From Flavobacterium sp. 1355 (GTDB taxonomy: Bacteria > Bacteroidota > Bacteroidia > Flavobacteriales > Flavobacteriaceae), in the NCBI RefSeq assembly GCF_017833415.1, contig NZ_JAFICC010000008.1, positions 124,001 through 188,000 on the forward strand: a stretch of 64,000 nucleotides of DNA, in the 5' to 3' direction. Below, one piece after another: positions 8,064-16,995 of the stretch (position 1 is its first letter; each line of letters begins with the position of its first letter). Position numbers and translations under genes: made by a program. The notes beneath the pieces were generated by a model, which did no database searches, had not been told where the DNA came from, and saw nothing but the letters and a program-made list of their open reading frames with translations.

Positions 8064-8410
8064 TCAAAATGTTAAGTTAAACGACTTAATGAAAATTTAG
8101 TGCCTTTTAATTATCATTTGTATTGTTTTATAGTTAAAATATTATGATAATGGAATCCATTTTGAACAAAACAATTTCTAAGGTTTAAAAGAAGTAATCG
8201 TTTTATTCGTAGAAAACTTTAAAAATCGTTCAGTGTTTTTACAGAAGTGTTGAGAAATGTTTTGGCTATTGGTAAATAGTATTGCTTTTTGATAATAAAG
8301 TATCGAATGTTATAAATGTTTCTTTTTAGGTTTGAACCTTAGCTTTAAACCTGCAGAAATATTTAAAAGAGTAAATTATAAAATAAAAATAATAACTAAA
8401 AAATGAATAG
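8064..8410 (+). other. Long 5' leader of the ROK kinase gene
   Basis: About 340 bases separate the operator-promoter from the kinase ATG, with no open frame of note. A small inverted repeat, TTAAGT-TAAACG-ACTTAA (8072-8089), lies at its start. The rest is AT-rich and I see no recognised riboswitch. A second promoter closer to the gene cannot be excluded. Confidence 0.4.
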
Positions 8411-9355
8411 ATGTCAATAATAGTAGGTGTAGATATTGGTGGAAGTCATATTAGCAGTGCAGCAATAAATAGTGATAATTTTGCAATAATTGACGGGACT
8501 TATTTTTGTGGTCCTGTAAACAGTAAAGCTTCCAAAGAAGTTATCTTAAAAAAATGGGCAGAAATAATTAATCAGACGATTGATGTTGTTCAGAAAAATT
8601 CAGGAGTTGGTATTGAAGAAAATATCGGAATTGCTTTTTCTATGCCAGGCCCATTTCAGTATCAAACAGGAATTGCGATGTTTGAAGGAAATGACAAATA
8701 CGAATCCTTATATAATGTTTCTGTTTCAGAAGAGCTTTTACAGTATTTAAACACCCAAAATGTAAGTTTCAGATTTCTCAATGATGCCAGTTGTTTTGGA
8801 GTTGGGGGAGTTTTAATGCAGGAGCAGGAACCAAATAATAAAAAAGTGATTGCCATTACATTGGGAACTGGTTTTGGGGCTGCATTTTTGGATAATAAAT
8901 TGCCTGTAACACAAGGAGAGGATGTTCCTGAAAACGGTTGTTTGTGGGATAAAAAATTTCATGACGATATTGCAGATAATTGCTTTTCGACCCGATGGTT
9001 TTTAGGTCAATATGAAAAAAGTACAGGAGAGAAACTTACAGACGGAGTTAAGGAAATCGCCAGTCTTGAGAATTCTGCGGCAGCAAAAATTTTCAAAGAT
9101 TTTGCTTCTAATTTGGCAGACTTTTTAGCACCCTATATTATTGATTTTAATGCAGGATTGTTGATTATAGGAGGAAATATTGCAAAATCACAACATTTGT
9201 TTTTGACCGATCTTGAAGAAAATCTTAGAAATAAAAATATCAAAATAAGTGTAAGTATTATTGATAATACTGAAGAAACCAGCATTTTAGGATCCAGCTA
9301 CCTTTTTAATGAATCATTTTGGGAAAAGATCAAAGAAGAGCTTCCGTATTTTTAA
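8411..9355 (+). CDS. ROK family sugar kinase
   Basis: This is a 314-residue cytoplasmic ATP-dependent hexose kinase of the ROK family. It begins with the phosphate-binding GVDIGGSHISSAAI and has ITLGTGFGAAFLDN (about 156-169) as the second ATP motif. The catalytic Asp is in RFLNDASCFGVGG (about 122). The usual ROK zinc motif (CGxxGCxE) is not evident: the equivalent region reads GEDVPENGCLWDKKFHDD, so this is a divergent branch. A LacI-type operator shared with susC upstream indicates co-regulation with the mannan locus. I infer a mannokinase or glucokinase role for released sugar. The ATG at 8411 is used because an ATG at 8403 runs straight into a stop. Confidence 0.85.
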   Translation: MSIIVGVDIGGSHISSAAINSDNFAIIDGTYFCGPVNSKASKEVILKKWAEIINQTIDVVQKNSGVGIEENIGIAFSMPGPFQYQTGIAMFEGNDKYESLYNVSVSEELLQYLNTQNVSFRFLNDASCFGVGGVLMQEQEPNNKKVIAITLGTGFGAAFLDNKLPVTQGEDVPENGCLWDKKFHDDIADNCFSTRWFLGQYEKSTGEKLTDGVKEIASLENSAAAKIFKDFASNLADFLAPYIIDFNAGLLIIGGNIAKSQHLFLTDLEENLRNKNIKISVSIIDNTEETSILGSSYLFNESFWEKIKEELPYF

Positions 9356-9424
9356 TGGATTATTAAACGTCGGATAACAAGCAATTTAGTATTTTGTAAC
9401 AAGCTTTTCTTTAAGATTACTTTG

Positions 9425-9434
9425 TAAACGTTTA
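9425..9434 (+). promoter_or_regulatory. Shorter LacI-type operator (site 3) upstream of the LacI gene
   Basis: TAAACGTTTA is a perfect 10-base palindrome with the same AAACGTTT core as the two 16-base sites, but without their CTAA/TTAG flanks. It lies 47 bases before the -7 box of the regulator gene, suggesting weaker autoregulation. Confidence 0.5.
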
Positions 9435-9480
9435 AAATACACTAATTTAAGTTCCTCATCTGGAAACAATAAAACTTTAC

Positions 9481-9488
9481 TATATTTG
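9481..9488 (+). promoter_or_regulatory. -7 box of the LacI gene
   Basis: TATATTTG matches the TAnnTTTG consensus 40 bases before the ATG. No convincing -33 TTG is seen at the usual distance. Confidence 0.5.
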
Positions 9489-9527
9489 AAAAAAAATTGT
9501 GGGTTTTAAAGTATAATAATTTCTCAA

Positions 9528-10553
9528 ATGAAGAAAAAACCTGTTTCTATTAGGAATATTGCAGACGAATTAAAAATATCTGTTACTACAGTATCATTTG
9601 TTTTAAATGGCAAAGCAAAAGAAAAACATATTTCTAAAGAGCTTACAAAGAAGGTTTTAGATTATGCAAAATTAATAAACTACAGACCCAACCAAATTGC
9701 ACAAAGCCTTAGAACGGGAAAATCAAAAATTCTTGTTTTTATGGTGGAGGATATTTCAAATAACTTCTTTTCTAAACTGGCACGTATTTTTGAAGATATC
9801 GCTTATGAAAAAGGGTATAAAGTTATTTTCTGCAGTAATGAAAATGACGATGAAAAATCAAACGAATTAATCAATTTGTTTAAGTACCGTCAGGTAGATG
9901 GTTTTATAATCGTGCCGTCGCCGGGTATAAAGGATACCATAGAAAGTTTGGTTCAGGACCATATTCCTGTTGTACTTTTAGACAGGTTTTTTGAAGAGCT
10001 GGATTGCAATAGTGTCGTTATCGACAATGTTCAGGCTTCTTTTGATGCCACAAAACATTTGGTCAATAATAAATTTACCAATATTGGCTTTATCACTACT
10101 GCCTCAGATCAGAGTCAGATGAAGGGCAGGCTTTCCGGATATGAAAAAGCTGTTTTGGAAATGGGCTTAAAACCGAATACCTTACAGATTCCATTTAATG
10201 AAATTATCAAAGGAAAAGGGAAGGACTATATTTATAATTTCCTGGAACAGAATAAAGATTTAGACGCTGTGTTTTTTTCCACCAACTATCTTGCACAAAG
10301 TGGTTTGGAAGTTTTTAAGGAACACAATCCAAAATTAGTAAAAGAACTCGGGATAATTGCGTTTGATGATAATGATATGTTCAAAATATACGACCCTTCT
10401 ATTACCTCTGTTTCGCAGCCATTGGAAGAAATAAGTGCAAAATTGATGGATTTGATGCTGCCTCTTCTAAAAAAGAAAGATGGGCACGAAATTAACCATA
10501 AAATTATGTTAAAAACAGAACTGATAATACGCGAATCTTCCTTGCCGAAATAA
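9528..10553 (+). CDS. LacI family transcriptional regulator of the mannan locus
   Basis: This is a 341-residue LacI/GalR repressor. The N-terminal helix-turn-helix reads VSIRNIADELKISVTTVSFVLNGKAKEKHISKEL (residues 4-37), followed by the hinge NYRPNQIAQSLRTGKSK. The periplasmic-binding-like effector domain follows (ILVFMVEDISNNFFSKLARIFEDIA... VPVVLLDR-like segment... IIAFDDNDMFKIYDPSITSVSQP). It is placed between the kinase and susC, both of which carry an AAACGTTT palindrome at their promoters, so it is the obvious regulator of the locus. Its inducer is probably a mannose-containing sugar or sugar phosphate. Use of LacI rather than a hybrid two-component system or ECF sigma is less common for such loci. 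A terminator follows the gene. Confidence 0.9.
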   Translation: MKKKPVSIRNIADELKISVTTVSFVLNGKAKEKHISKELTKKVLDYAKLINYRPNQIAQSLRTGKSKILVFMVEDISNNFFSKLARIFEDIAYEKGYKVIFCSNENDDEKSNELINLFKYRQVDGFIIVPSPGIKDTIESLVQDHIPVVLLDRFFEELDCNSVVIDNVQASFDATKHLVNNKFTNIGFITTASDQSQMKGRLSGYEKAVLEMGLKPNTLQIPFNEIIKGKGKDYIYNFLEQNKDLDAVFFSTNYLAQSGLEVFKEHNPKLVKELGIIAFDDNDMFKIYDPSITSVSQPLEEISAKLMDLMLPLLKKKDGHEINHKIMLKTELIIRESSLPK

Positions 10554-10605
10554 AGGAAATTTGGGCTTTAAAATATACGATTAAAATTCGTTTTAATTTC
10601 TTAAT

Positions 10606-10648
10606 AATCTGAGTACCGATACTTTAATCGATTCTCAGATTTTTTTTT
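10606..10648 (+). terminator. Terminator after the LacI gene
   Basis: AATCTGAG (10606-10613) pairs with CTCAGATT (10634-10641), with partial inner pairing (CGAT with ATCG), followed by eight T. It separates the regulator transcript from the susC operon. Confidence 0.8.
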
Positions 10649-10842
10649 GTCATTTTACTTTAATCTTCCTACAACCTGACTCCCAAAGTTGCATTTAACT
10701 TTTTATTTCGTTAATTCTTTTAACAGTATATACAACGTTTTCGTTTTATTTCGTTGCATTATATTTAAAATATTAGGATAAATAAATGCATAATTTACAA
10801 AATTAACATTAAAATTATATTTAGTAAAAAAAATTTTTTTTT

Positions 10843-10865
10843 ACTAAAACGTTTTAGTATGTTTG
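10843..10865 (+). promoter_or_regulatory. susC operon promoter with LacI-type operator (site 2)
   Basis: ACTAAAACGTTTTAGT (10843-10858) is identical to the site before the kinase. Again its last T begins the -7 box, here TATGTTTG (10858-10865). Upstream lies an A-run then T-run in place of a clear -33 TTG. The leader to the susC ATG is about 170 bases; the remaining intergenic sequence 10649-10842 shows nothing else I can name. Confidence 0.8.
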
Positions 10866-11042
10866 CTTAAGAATTAATTCATTGATTGGTTTCTATGATG
10901 ATTTAAGGTAATACAGGACTTTAAATTTTGCATAAAAACTAACTTCTTAAATCCAAATTCAATTGCTGTTTTGTGAGCTTAAAAAACATGTCTTTGAAGT
11001 TTTCAATGTTAATTCAATAAGTAACTAACCAAAAAAAATTTT

Positions 11043-14000
11043 ATGAAACAATCAAATTGCAGAAGGAAAAGAATACTTCTTATGCGCTTCTTCCTTACAG
11101 GTATTCTCTTTTTGGGCGGATGTATTTATGCTGATGCCCAAAGTCAAAAAGTTCAGGTCACGGGAGTTATTACTTCAGCTTCAGACAATTTATCGCTGCC
11201 AGGCGTATCTGTGATTGATGTAAGCGAACCAAAAAATGGGGTAAATGCAGATTTTGACGGCCGCTATACGATAAACCTAAAGAATGGCAATGCCACTTTG
11301 AGATTTACCATGATCGGTTATAAGCCAGTAGAAGTAAAAGTTAATAACAGAAGTACCATTAATATATCTATGGACCTGGATGTTTCCAGCTTAGATGAAG
11401 TTGTGGTAATTGGTTATGGAACGCAAAAGAAAAGAAAGGTGGTTGGAGCTGTAGATCAGGTTAATAATGAGGCTTTTAAAGGAAGACCAAATGTTAATAC
11501 AACACTTGCCTTACAAGGAAAAGCACCCAGTTTAATCATTCAGCAGACAAACTCTGAGCCGGGAGCGGGTATCAACCTTAATATTCGTGGTGTCAGTACT
11601 TTAGGAAATAATAGTCCGTTGATTGTTATAGACGGTATTGTAGGAGGTGATATTAATGCACTAAATCCTGCTGATATTGAGAGTGTATCTGTTTTAAAAG
11701 ATGCGGGTAGTTCTGCCATTTACGGATCCAGAGCAAGTAATGGAGTTGTTCTTATTACTACAAAAAAAGGAAGTAAAGGTAAACCAATGTCTGTTCAGTA
11801 CAGCAGCCTTACGGGATTCAATACGCCAAAATATTTTACCCAGCCTGTACATGGGTATGAAAATGCAATGTTGAGAAATGAGGCTGCATTTAATTCCGGT
11901 CAGACAACTGCCGTTTTTACAGCTGCACAAATTGCAGATTTAAAAGCAAAAGGTGATACAGAATGGTTTGCAAAAGAAATTGTAAAACCTGCGGCTCAGT
12001 TAAATCAAAACCTTTCGATTTCAGGGGGTAATGAAAATTCAACTTACTTAGTTTCCTTAGGCTATTTAAATCAGGGAAGTACATTTGTCGGACCTACGAA
12101 AGGTATGGAACGTTACAACTTTAGAATGAACCTTACTAATGAGTATGGCAAATTTAAACTGACGACTACATTAGCCTATTCAAAACAAATAATCAATGAC
12201 CACTCATCAAACACCAGTACTTTAATGGTGGATGCTTTCAGGGTTCCACTATATTATACACAAAAAGATAAAGAGGGTAACTACCTGACAAATGATGTAT
12301 TGCAGCAATTTAACTCATTAGGGATTTTAGAGCAGGGTGGTTTTAGAAAATATGATAATGATGATATTTTTGGAGCTTTAAATGCAGAATTTAAACTGAC
12401 AAATGCATTAAAAATAAAAGGAGTTTTTGGAGGACGTTTATGGAACGGAAGCATGTTCGGCAGAGTTAAGGAAGTTCGTTTCTCACCACAAGGAGTTTAT
12501 GGTGCTGAACGCAATACCAGAGACGAAACCAACAAAAGCCTGGACCTGAACACACAATTTATGGTAGAATACAATAAGATATTTGGAGATCATAATGTTG
12601 GTGCGTTAATTGGTGTTTCTAACGAAAGTCATTCTGAAAGACGTGTAGCTTTATATAAAAAGCTTACAGATCCTGATTTAGGTACACCGGGTACTGACAC
12701 AGTTATTGAGCCTGGGTCTTATAACTCTAACGGAACTGATCCTGACAAGAATCCAGCTTCTCCGACCAGTAGCCTTAATTCTCTATTCGGGCGTGCGTCG
12801 TATGATTATAAAGAAAAATATTTTGCTGAATTCAGTTTCAGATATGATGGTTCATCAAAATTCAGAGATGAAATTCGTTGGGGATTCTTCCCGTCTGCAA
12901 CTGTAGGGTATGCTTTGACAAAAGAAGCTTTTATGGAAAGCTATAGTAATAATGTGGGTAATATTAAACTAAGATCTTCTTACGGACTTGTAGGGAATCA
13001 AAATGTTAGGAATTACCAATACCAAACAACGTATACTGTTAATCCTAATGTTTACGGATTTGGAAATGAGGCGGCTAGTGGTACTTTTTTTAAATTTTCT
13101 AACGCTGATCTTCAATGGGAAAAAGCAGCAACTTTTAATGCAGGGGTTGATGCAGATTTCTTTAAAGGTGCTTTATCAGTATCATTTGATTTCTTTGATA
13201 AAGTGACATCAGACATCCTTGTTCCGCCACAAGTACCGGGAGTTTTTGGTACAGAACTTCCCGATTTTAATTCTGCAAAAGTAGGAAACAGAGGATGGGA
13301 AGTTAGCGCAACTTACAGACATAAAGGAAAAGCTGTAAACCAAAGTTTAACGCTAAATATTGGGGATTCTAAAAACAAGGTACTTGACTATAATAACGGA
13401 CAGGAAAAATTAACAGGTGTCGAAGAGCTTCAGGTTATTCTTCGTGAAGGACTTCCTTTTAACTCGTATGTTGGTTTAAGAAGAGATGGTATTTTCCAGA
13501 ATATAGAAGAAATTCAGGGAGCAGCTGTTCCTGCAGGAATTACAGTAGTGCCGGGAGACAACCGTTATGTAGATGCAAATAAAGATGGAAAAATTGACGA
13601 TAAGGATAAATTTATTTTTGGTAACCCTTTTCCACGATATACTTTCGGTGTAACATATAATATTGATTATAAGAATTTTGACTTAAGCTTGTTTATACAA
13701 GGAGTTGGAAAAAGAACAATGATGATCAGGGGAGAGCTTGTAGAGCCGTTTCACTACAACTATGGTATGACAATGTATACACATCAGTTAGATTACTGGT
13801 CTCCACAAAATCCGGATGCAAGATATCCAAGACTGGCAAACAATGGTACACAATCAAATACAAACAACTTTAGAAATGGTTCTGATATGTATTTGTATGA
13901 TGGTGCATACGCAAGACTTAAAAATGTACAATTAGGATATTCATTATCAAATGATGTTGCTGAAAGTTTAGGTATGAGCAGATTCCGTGTATATGTTTCA

Positions 14001-14150
14001 GGACAAAATCTATTGACATTATCTAAAGTTAAATTTGTTGATCCGGAGCTCTCTGAGTTCAACAACAGTATGTCAAATTCAGGAGCAAACAGTGGAAGAG
14101 CTTTTCCAACGCAGGTGTATTACGGGATGGGTATTGATATCAGCTTTTAA
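11043..14150 (+). CDS. SusC/RagA-type TonB-dependent outer-membrane transporter
   Basis: This 1035-residue protein is the pore of the SusCD glycan importer. After a signal sequence ending near ADAQ it has a carboxypeptidase-regulatory-like domain (about 38-115, VTGVITSASDNLSLPGVSV). Then comes the TonB-box region LDEVVVIGYGTQ (about 120-132), the plug (VNTTLALQGKAPSL, LIVIDGIVGGD, VLKDAGSSAIYGSRASNGVVLITTKKG) and a long 22-strand barrel ending in the aromatic YYGMGIDISF. It is the first gene of the operon and is directly followed by its SusD partner. Length is normal for the family. The substrate is inferred from the neighbouring enzymes as alpha-mannan oligosaccharides. Confidence 0.95.
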   Translation: MKQSNCRRKRILLMRFFLTGILFLGGCIYADAQSQKVQVTGVITSASDNLSLPGVSVIDVSEPKNGVNADFDGRYTINLKNGNATLRFTMIGYKPVEVKVNNRSTINISMDLDVSSLDEVVVIGYGTQKKRKVVGAVDQVNNEAFKGRPNVNTTLALQGKAPSLIIQQTNSEPGAGINLNIRGVSTLGNNSPLIVIDGIVGGDINALNPADIESVSVLKDAGSSAIYGSRASNGVVLITTKKGSKGKPMSVQYSSLTGFNTPKYFTQPVHGYENAMLRNEAAFNSGQTTAVFTAAQIADLKAKGDTEWFAKEIVKPAAQLNQNLSISGGNENSTYLVSLGYLNQGSTFVGPTKGMERYNFRMNLTNEYGKFKLTTTLAYSKQIINDHSSNTSTLMVDAFRVPLYYTQKDKEGNYLTNDVLQQFNSLGILEQGGFRKYDNDDIFGALNAEFKLTNALKIKGVFGGRLWNGSMFGRVKEVRFSPQGVYGAERNTRDETNKSLDLNTQFMVEYNKIFGDHNVGALIGVSNESHSERRVALYKKLTDPDLGTPGTDTVIEPGSYNSNGTDPDKNPASPTSSLNSLFGRASYDYKEKYFAEFSFRYDGSSKFRDEIRWGFFPSATVGYALTKEAFMESYSNNVGNIKLRSSYGLVGNQNVRNYQYQTTYTVNPNVYGFGNEAASGTFFKFSNADLQWEKAATFNAGVDADFFKGALSVSFDFFDKVTSDILVPPQVPGVFGTELPDFNSAKVGNRGWEVSATYRHKGKAVNQSLTLNIGDSKNKVLDYNNGQEKLTGVEELQVILREGLPFNSYVGLRRDGIFQNIEEIQGAAVPAGITVVPGDNRYVDANKDGKIDDKDKFIFGNPFPRYTFGVTYNIDYKNFDLSLFIQGVGKRTMMIRGELVEPFHYNYGMTMYTHQLDYWSPQNPDARYPRLANNGTQSNTNNFRNGSDMYLYDGAYARLKNVQLGYSLSNDVAESLGMSRFRVYVSGQNLLTLSKVKFVDPELSEFNNSMSNSGANSGRAFPTQVYYGMGIDISF

Positions 14151-14161
14151 AAAAAATCAAA

Positions 14162-15799
14162 ATGAAAAATATATTTAAATACATAAATTTAGTGCCACTG
14201 GTATTTTTACTATTGGCAAGCTGTGAAGATTTGGATCAGGCGCCAGAAGACCGATTTACAGATTCTAATTACTGGACAAGTGTAGATAAAGCACAATTGA
14301 TGCTCAACACAGCTTATTCGCAAATGCAAAGCAGTCAATATTTCTTTTATAATGAAGGACTTTCTGACAATGCTTATAACGGAAGAGGTGATAATGCAGG
14401 AGCAGCCTCTATCGGCGCCGGACTTTATGATCCTTCTTTAGGAAGATTAAAAAGTGAATGGAACGAAAGATATGGTGGTATTAAATCCTGTAATGTATTA
14501 TTAGAAAACATTGACAAAGTGCCTAATGCAGATCCTGCCGTCATTGCAAGAATGAAAGCAGAAGCGCGTTTTCTAAGAGCATTTCAGCATTTTCAGTTAA
14601 CAACCTGGTTTGGAGCTATTCCTCTTTTAGAGAAAGATCCTTCTTTGACAGAAGCAACTACAATGGAGAGAACCTCACACGCAGAAGTTATTCAGTTTAT
14701 ACTAAATGAACTGGATGCTATAGCTCCACAATTGCCAAAAAACACGCAGCTTAAAGATAAAGAAAAAGGTAAAATCACAATGGGAGCTGCTATGGCCTTA
14801 AAAGCAAGAGTTCTTTTATATGAAAGCAGATGGGCAGAAGTTATAGAAGTGACAGAAAAGTTTATGGCTATGACCTATGGGCAATATAGTTTGTTCCCAT
14901 CTTATGAAGGTCTTTTTCAACAGGCAAACGAATTCAGCAGCGAAGATATCTTGAGTATACAATATGTGCCTATACAGAGAAGATGGGGTGAATTTATAGA
15001 TATGGCGCCAATCTCTGCCGGCGCAAGACTAAATGCACTTGCTCCAACACAGGAATTAGTTGACAGTTATTTAATGCTTAACGGAAAAAAAATAAACGAA
15101 GCAGGATCAAATTACAACGAAAACGATCCTTATGTAAACAGAGACCCAAGACTTACCTACACTGTTGTTTATGATGGTTACAACTGGAAAGAAGCTAATG
15201 GTACCTCACAGACTATTTACATAAAACCGGGTTCTTATCCCGATAATGATCCAAATAAAGCAGGGCCTGATGAATTTGTTCAGGGGTCTTCTTCTACACC
15301 AACGGGATATTTTACACGTAAATATTACGATGTACAGCACGAAGCTGATTTAAATTCAGGACTAAATTTGATGTTGTTCAGATACGCAGATATATTACTT
15401 ATGTATGCAGAAGCTAAAAATGAGCTTAGTCAAATGAACAGTACAGTGTGGGATCAGACTATAAGATTAATAAGATCTCGTGCAGGTTTTACAGATGCAG
15501 CGGCTTTATCTTATAACAGCGCCTTAGGACAGCCGGGAATAAAAGAAGTTATCAGAAATGAGCGTCGTGTAGAATTTGCTATGGAAGGTTTAAGAATCTT
15601 TGATATTAGAAGATGGAAAATTGCTGAAGACGTTTTAAACGGATATGCACACGGAGCCAAATTTGGTATCTCATCTATAGACAATGGTTACTTAAGAGTA
15701 AATCTTAGAACTTTTGACCCTGAAAAGCATTATTTATGGCCAATACCAAGAGATGAGCGTTTGATTAACACAAACTTATCTCAAAATCCTAACTGGTAA
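14162..15799 (+). CDS. SusD/RagB family glycan-binding lipoprotein
   Basis: This 545-residue surface lipoprotein is the lid of the SusCD transporter. It has a lipoprotein signal (LLLASC) followed by EDLDQAPEDRFTDSNYWTS, the usual SusD N-terminus. The tetratricopeptide-like helices include MKAEARFLRAFQHFQLTTWFGAIPLL and GAAMALKARVLLYESRWAEV. The C-terminal block VIRNERRVEFAMEGLRIFDIRRW and LWPIPRDERLINTNLSQNPNW is diagnostic. It starts 11 bases after susC. Ligand-binding residues cannot be assigned from sequence alone. Confidence 0.95.
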   Translation: MKNIFKYINLVPLVFLLLASCEDLDQAPEDRFTDSNYWTSVDKAQLMLNTAYSQMQSSQYFFYNEGLSDNAYNGRGDNAGAASIGAGLYDPSLGRLKSEWNERYGGIKSCNVLLENIDKVPNADPAVIARMKAEARFLRAFQHFQLTTWFGAIPLLEKDPSLTEATTMERTSHAEVIQFILNELDAIAPQLPKNTQLKDKEKGKITMGAAMALKARVLLYESRWAEVIEVTEKFMAMTYGQYSLFPSYEGLFQQANEFSSEDILSIQYVPIQRRWGEFIDMAPISAGARLNALAPTQELVDSYLMLNGKKINEAGSNYNENDPYVNRDPRLTYTVVYDGYNWKEANGTSQTIYIKPGSYPDNDPNKAGPDEFVQGSSSTPTGYFTRKYYDVQHEADLNSGLNLMLFRYADILLMYAEAKNELSQMNSTVWDQTIRLIRSRAGFTDAAALSYNSALGQPGIKEVIRNERRVEFAMEGLRIFDIRRWKIAEDVLNGYAHGAKFGISSIDNGYLRVNLRTFDPEKHYLWPIPRDERLINTNLSQNPNW

Positions 15800-15825
15800 A
15801 ACTAACTAACCTAATAAATAAAAAC

Positions 15826-16944
15826 ATGAAAAATATATATTCAAAATTAGTATTAATACTATGCGCAGTATTTCTTGTAAGCTGTGATAATGACGAAATG
15901 AGTCATACCAATGTAAGTGCAGTAAATGCTCTTTATTCTCCTGCCAATAATAAGTTTTTTGATCTTAACGCACAGAGTTCTGCCGTTTTTGAATGGGAAG
16001 CAGCTAAAGCAGAAGACAACGGAGTAGTACTTTATGACGTTGTGTTTGATAAAGAAAACGGAGATTTCTCTAAGCCGGTGTATGTAATGCCTTCTGATGG
16101 TGCCGGATTTCAAAAAACGTTAACACTTCCTTTTTCAGAGCTGAACAAAATTGCAACATTAGCTGGCATACCAGCTGAAACTGTTGGAAAATTAAAATGG
16201 ACTGTTCATTCATCTAAAGGTATTAACGTTCAAAAATCAGCAGTTTCTAATACTATCGAAATTTTAACAGCAAGTGGTTTCCCAACTCCGGACCAATTGT
16301 TTATTACAGGAACAGGTTCAGAAAAAGGAACAACTGTTGCAGATGCTCAGGCTTTCAAAAAAATCGGTACAACAAAATTTGAAATTTACACTAAGTTGAG
16401 TGCAGGTACGTACAAATTCATTACAACAAAAAATGGTACTCCTGAAGTTTTTTATATTAATGGCGGTAAATTAAAACAAGATGGTGAAACAACTTACACA
16501 GGAGATGCTAAAGTATACAGAATTGTAATTGACTTTAGTGCCGGATCAACAACCATGACAGAAATTACAAAAGTTGAGTTTTGGTATCCTGTATATCAAC
16601 AATTTCCTTTTGAATACACATACACAGGCGGAGGTATCTGGAAAGCAACTAATAAGCCTATTTCATTTCAGGGCTCTTGGGTTGATGAGCGTTATAAATT
16701 TAGATTTACGGTGGTGAACGGTACAACTACATCTTTTGAGTGGTTTGGAAGTGTTAACAAAGATAATGGCAGCAGACCAACTGATGCTACTCCAGCATCA
16801 TTTTGGTATATGGTTCCTGCAGACGGCAGTGATTGGGATTACACTTTCAAGTTTAAATCTGAAATTGACGGCAAAAATGTAAATTCTGAAATCAACTTTA
16901 GTGCAGCTGCAACAGCATACACACACAGTTTTACAATCCTATAA
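15826..16944 (+). CDS. SusE-like surface glycan-binding lipoprotein
   Basis: This 372-residue lipoprotein (AVFLVSC then DNDEM) has an N-terminal immunoglobulin-like SusE domain (about residues 35-150, with NNKFFDLNAQSSAVFEWEAAKAEDNGVVLYDVVF). A second beta-rich region follows (PDQLFITGTGSEKG... AFKKIGTTKFEIYTKLSAGTYKFI), as in SusE/SusF starch-binding modules. It probably holds the polysaccharide at the cell surface next to SusCD. An acidic DNDE follows the lipidated Cys, consistent with surface export. A strong hairpin lies between it and the next gene. Confidence 0.85.
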   Translation: MKNIYSKLVLILCAVFLVSCDNDEMSHTNVSAVNALYSPANNKFFDLNAQSSAVFEWEAAKAEDNGVVLYDVVFDKENGDFSKPVYVMPSDGAGFQKTLTLPFSELNKIATLAGIPAETVGKLKWTVHSSKGINVQKSAVSNTIEILTASGFPTPDQLFITGTGSEKGTTVADAQAFKKIGTTKFEIYTKLSAGTYKFITTKNGTPEVFYINGGKLKQDGETTYTGDAKVYRIVIDFSAGSTTMTEITKVEFWYPVYQQFPFEYTYTGGGIWKATNKPISFQGSWVDERYKFRFTVVNGTTTSFEWFGSVNKDNGSRPTDATPASFWYMVPADGSDWDYTFKFKSEIDGKNVNSEINFSAAATAYTHSFTIL

Positions 16945-16951
16945 ATAACCC

Positions 16952-16988
16952 ATGACGTCTCTCGAAGATGTTTTTTGAGAGACGTCAT
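16952..16988 (+). repeat. Intercistronic hairpin between SusE-like and GH76 genes
   Basis: ATGACGTCTCTC (16952-16963) and GAGAGACGTCAT (16977-16988) form a perfect 12-bp stem with a 13-base loop, ending 7 bases before the GH76 ATG. There is no T-run, so it looks like an RNA-processing, stabilising or translation-controlling hairpin rather than a full terminator. It could nevertheless attenuate expression of the enzymes relative to SusCDE. Confidence 0.75.
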
Positions 16989-16995
16989 TATTAAA

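Noticed and set aside
7852..8067. Minus-strand frame of 71 codons upstream of the kinase
   Set aside because: It covers the kinase promoter and operator and shows no protein-family signal.
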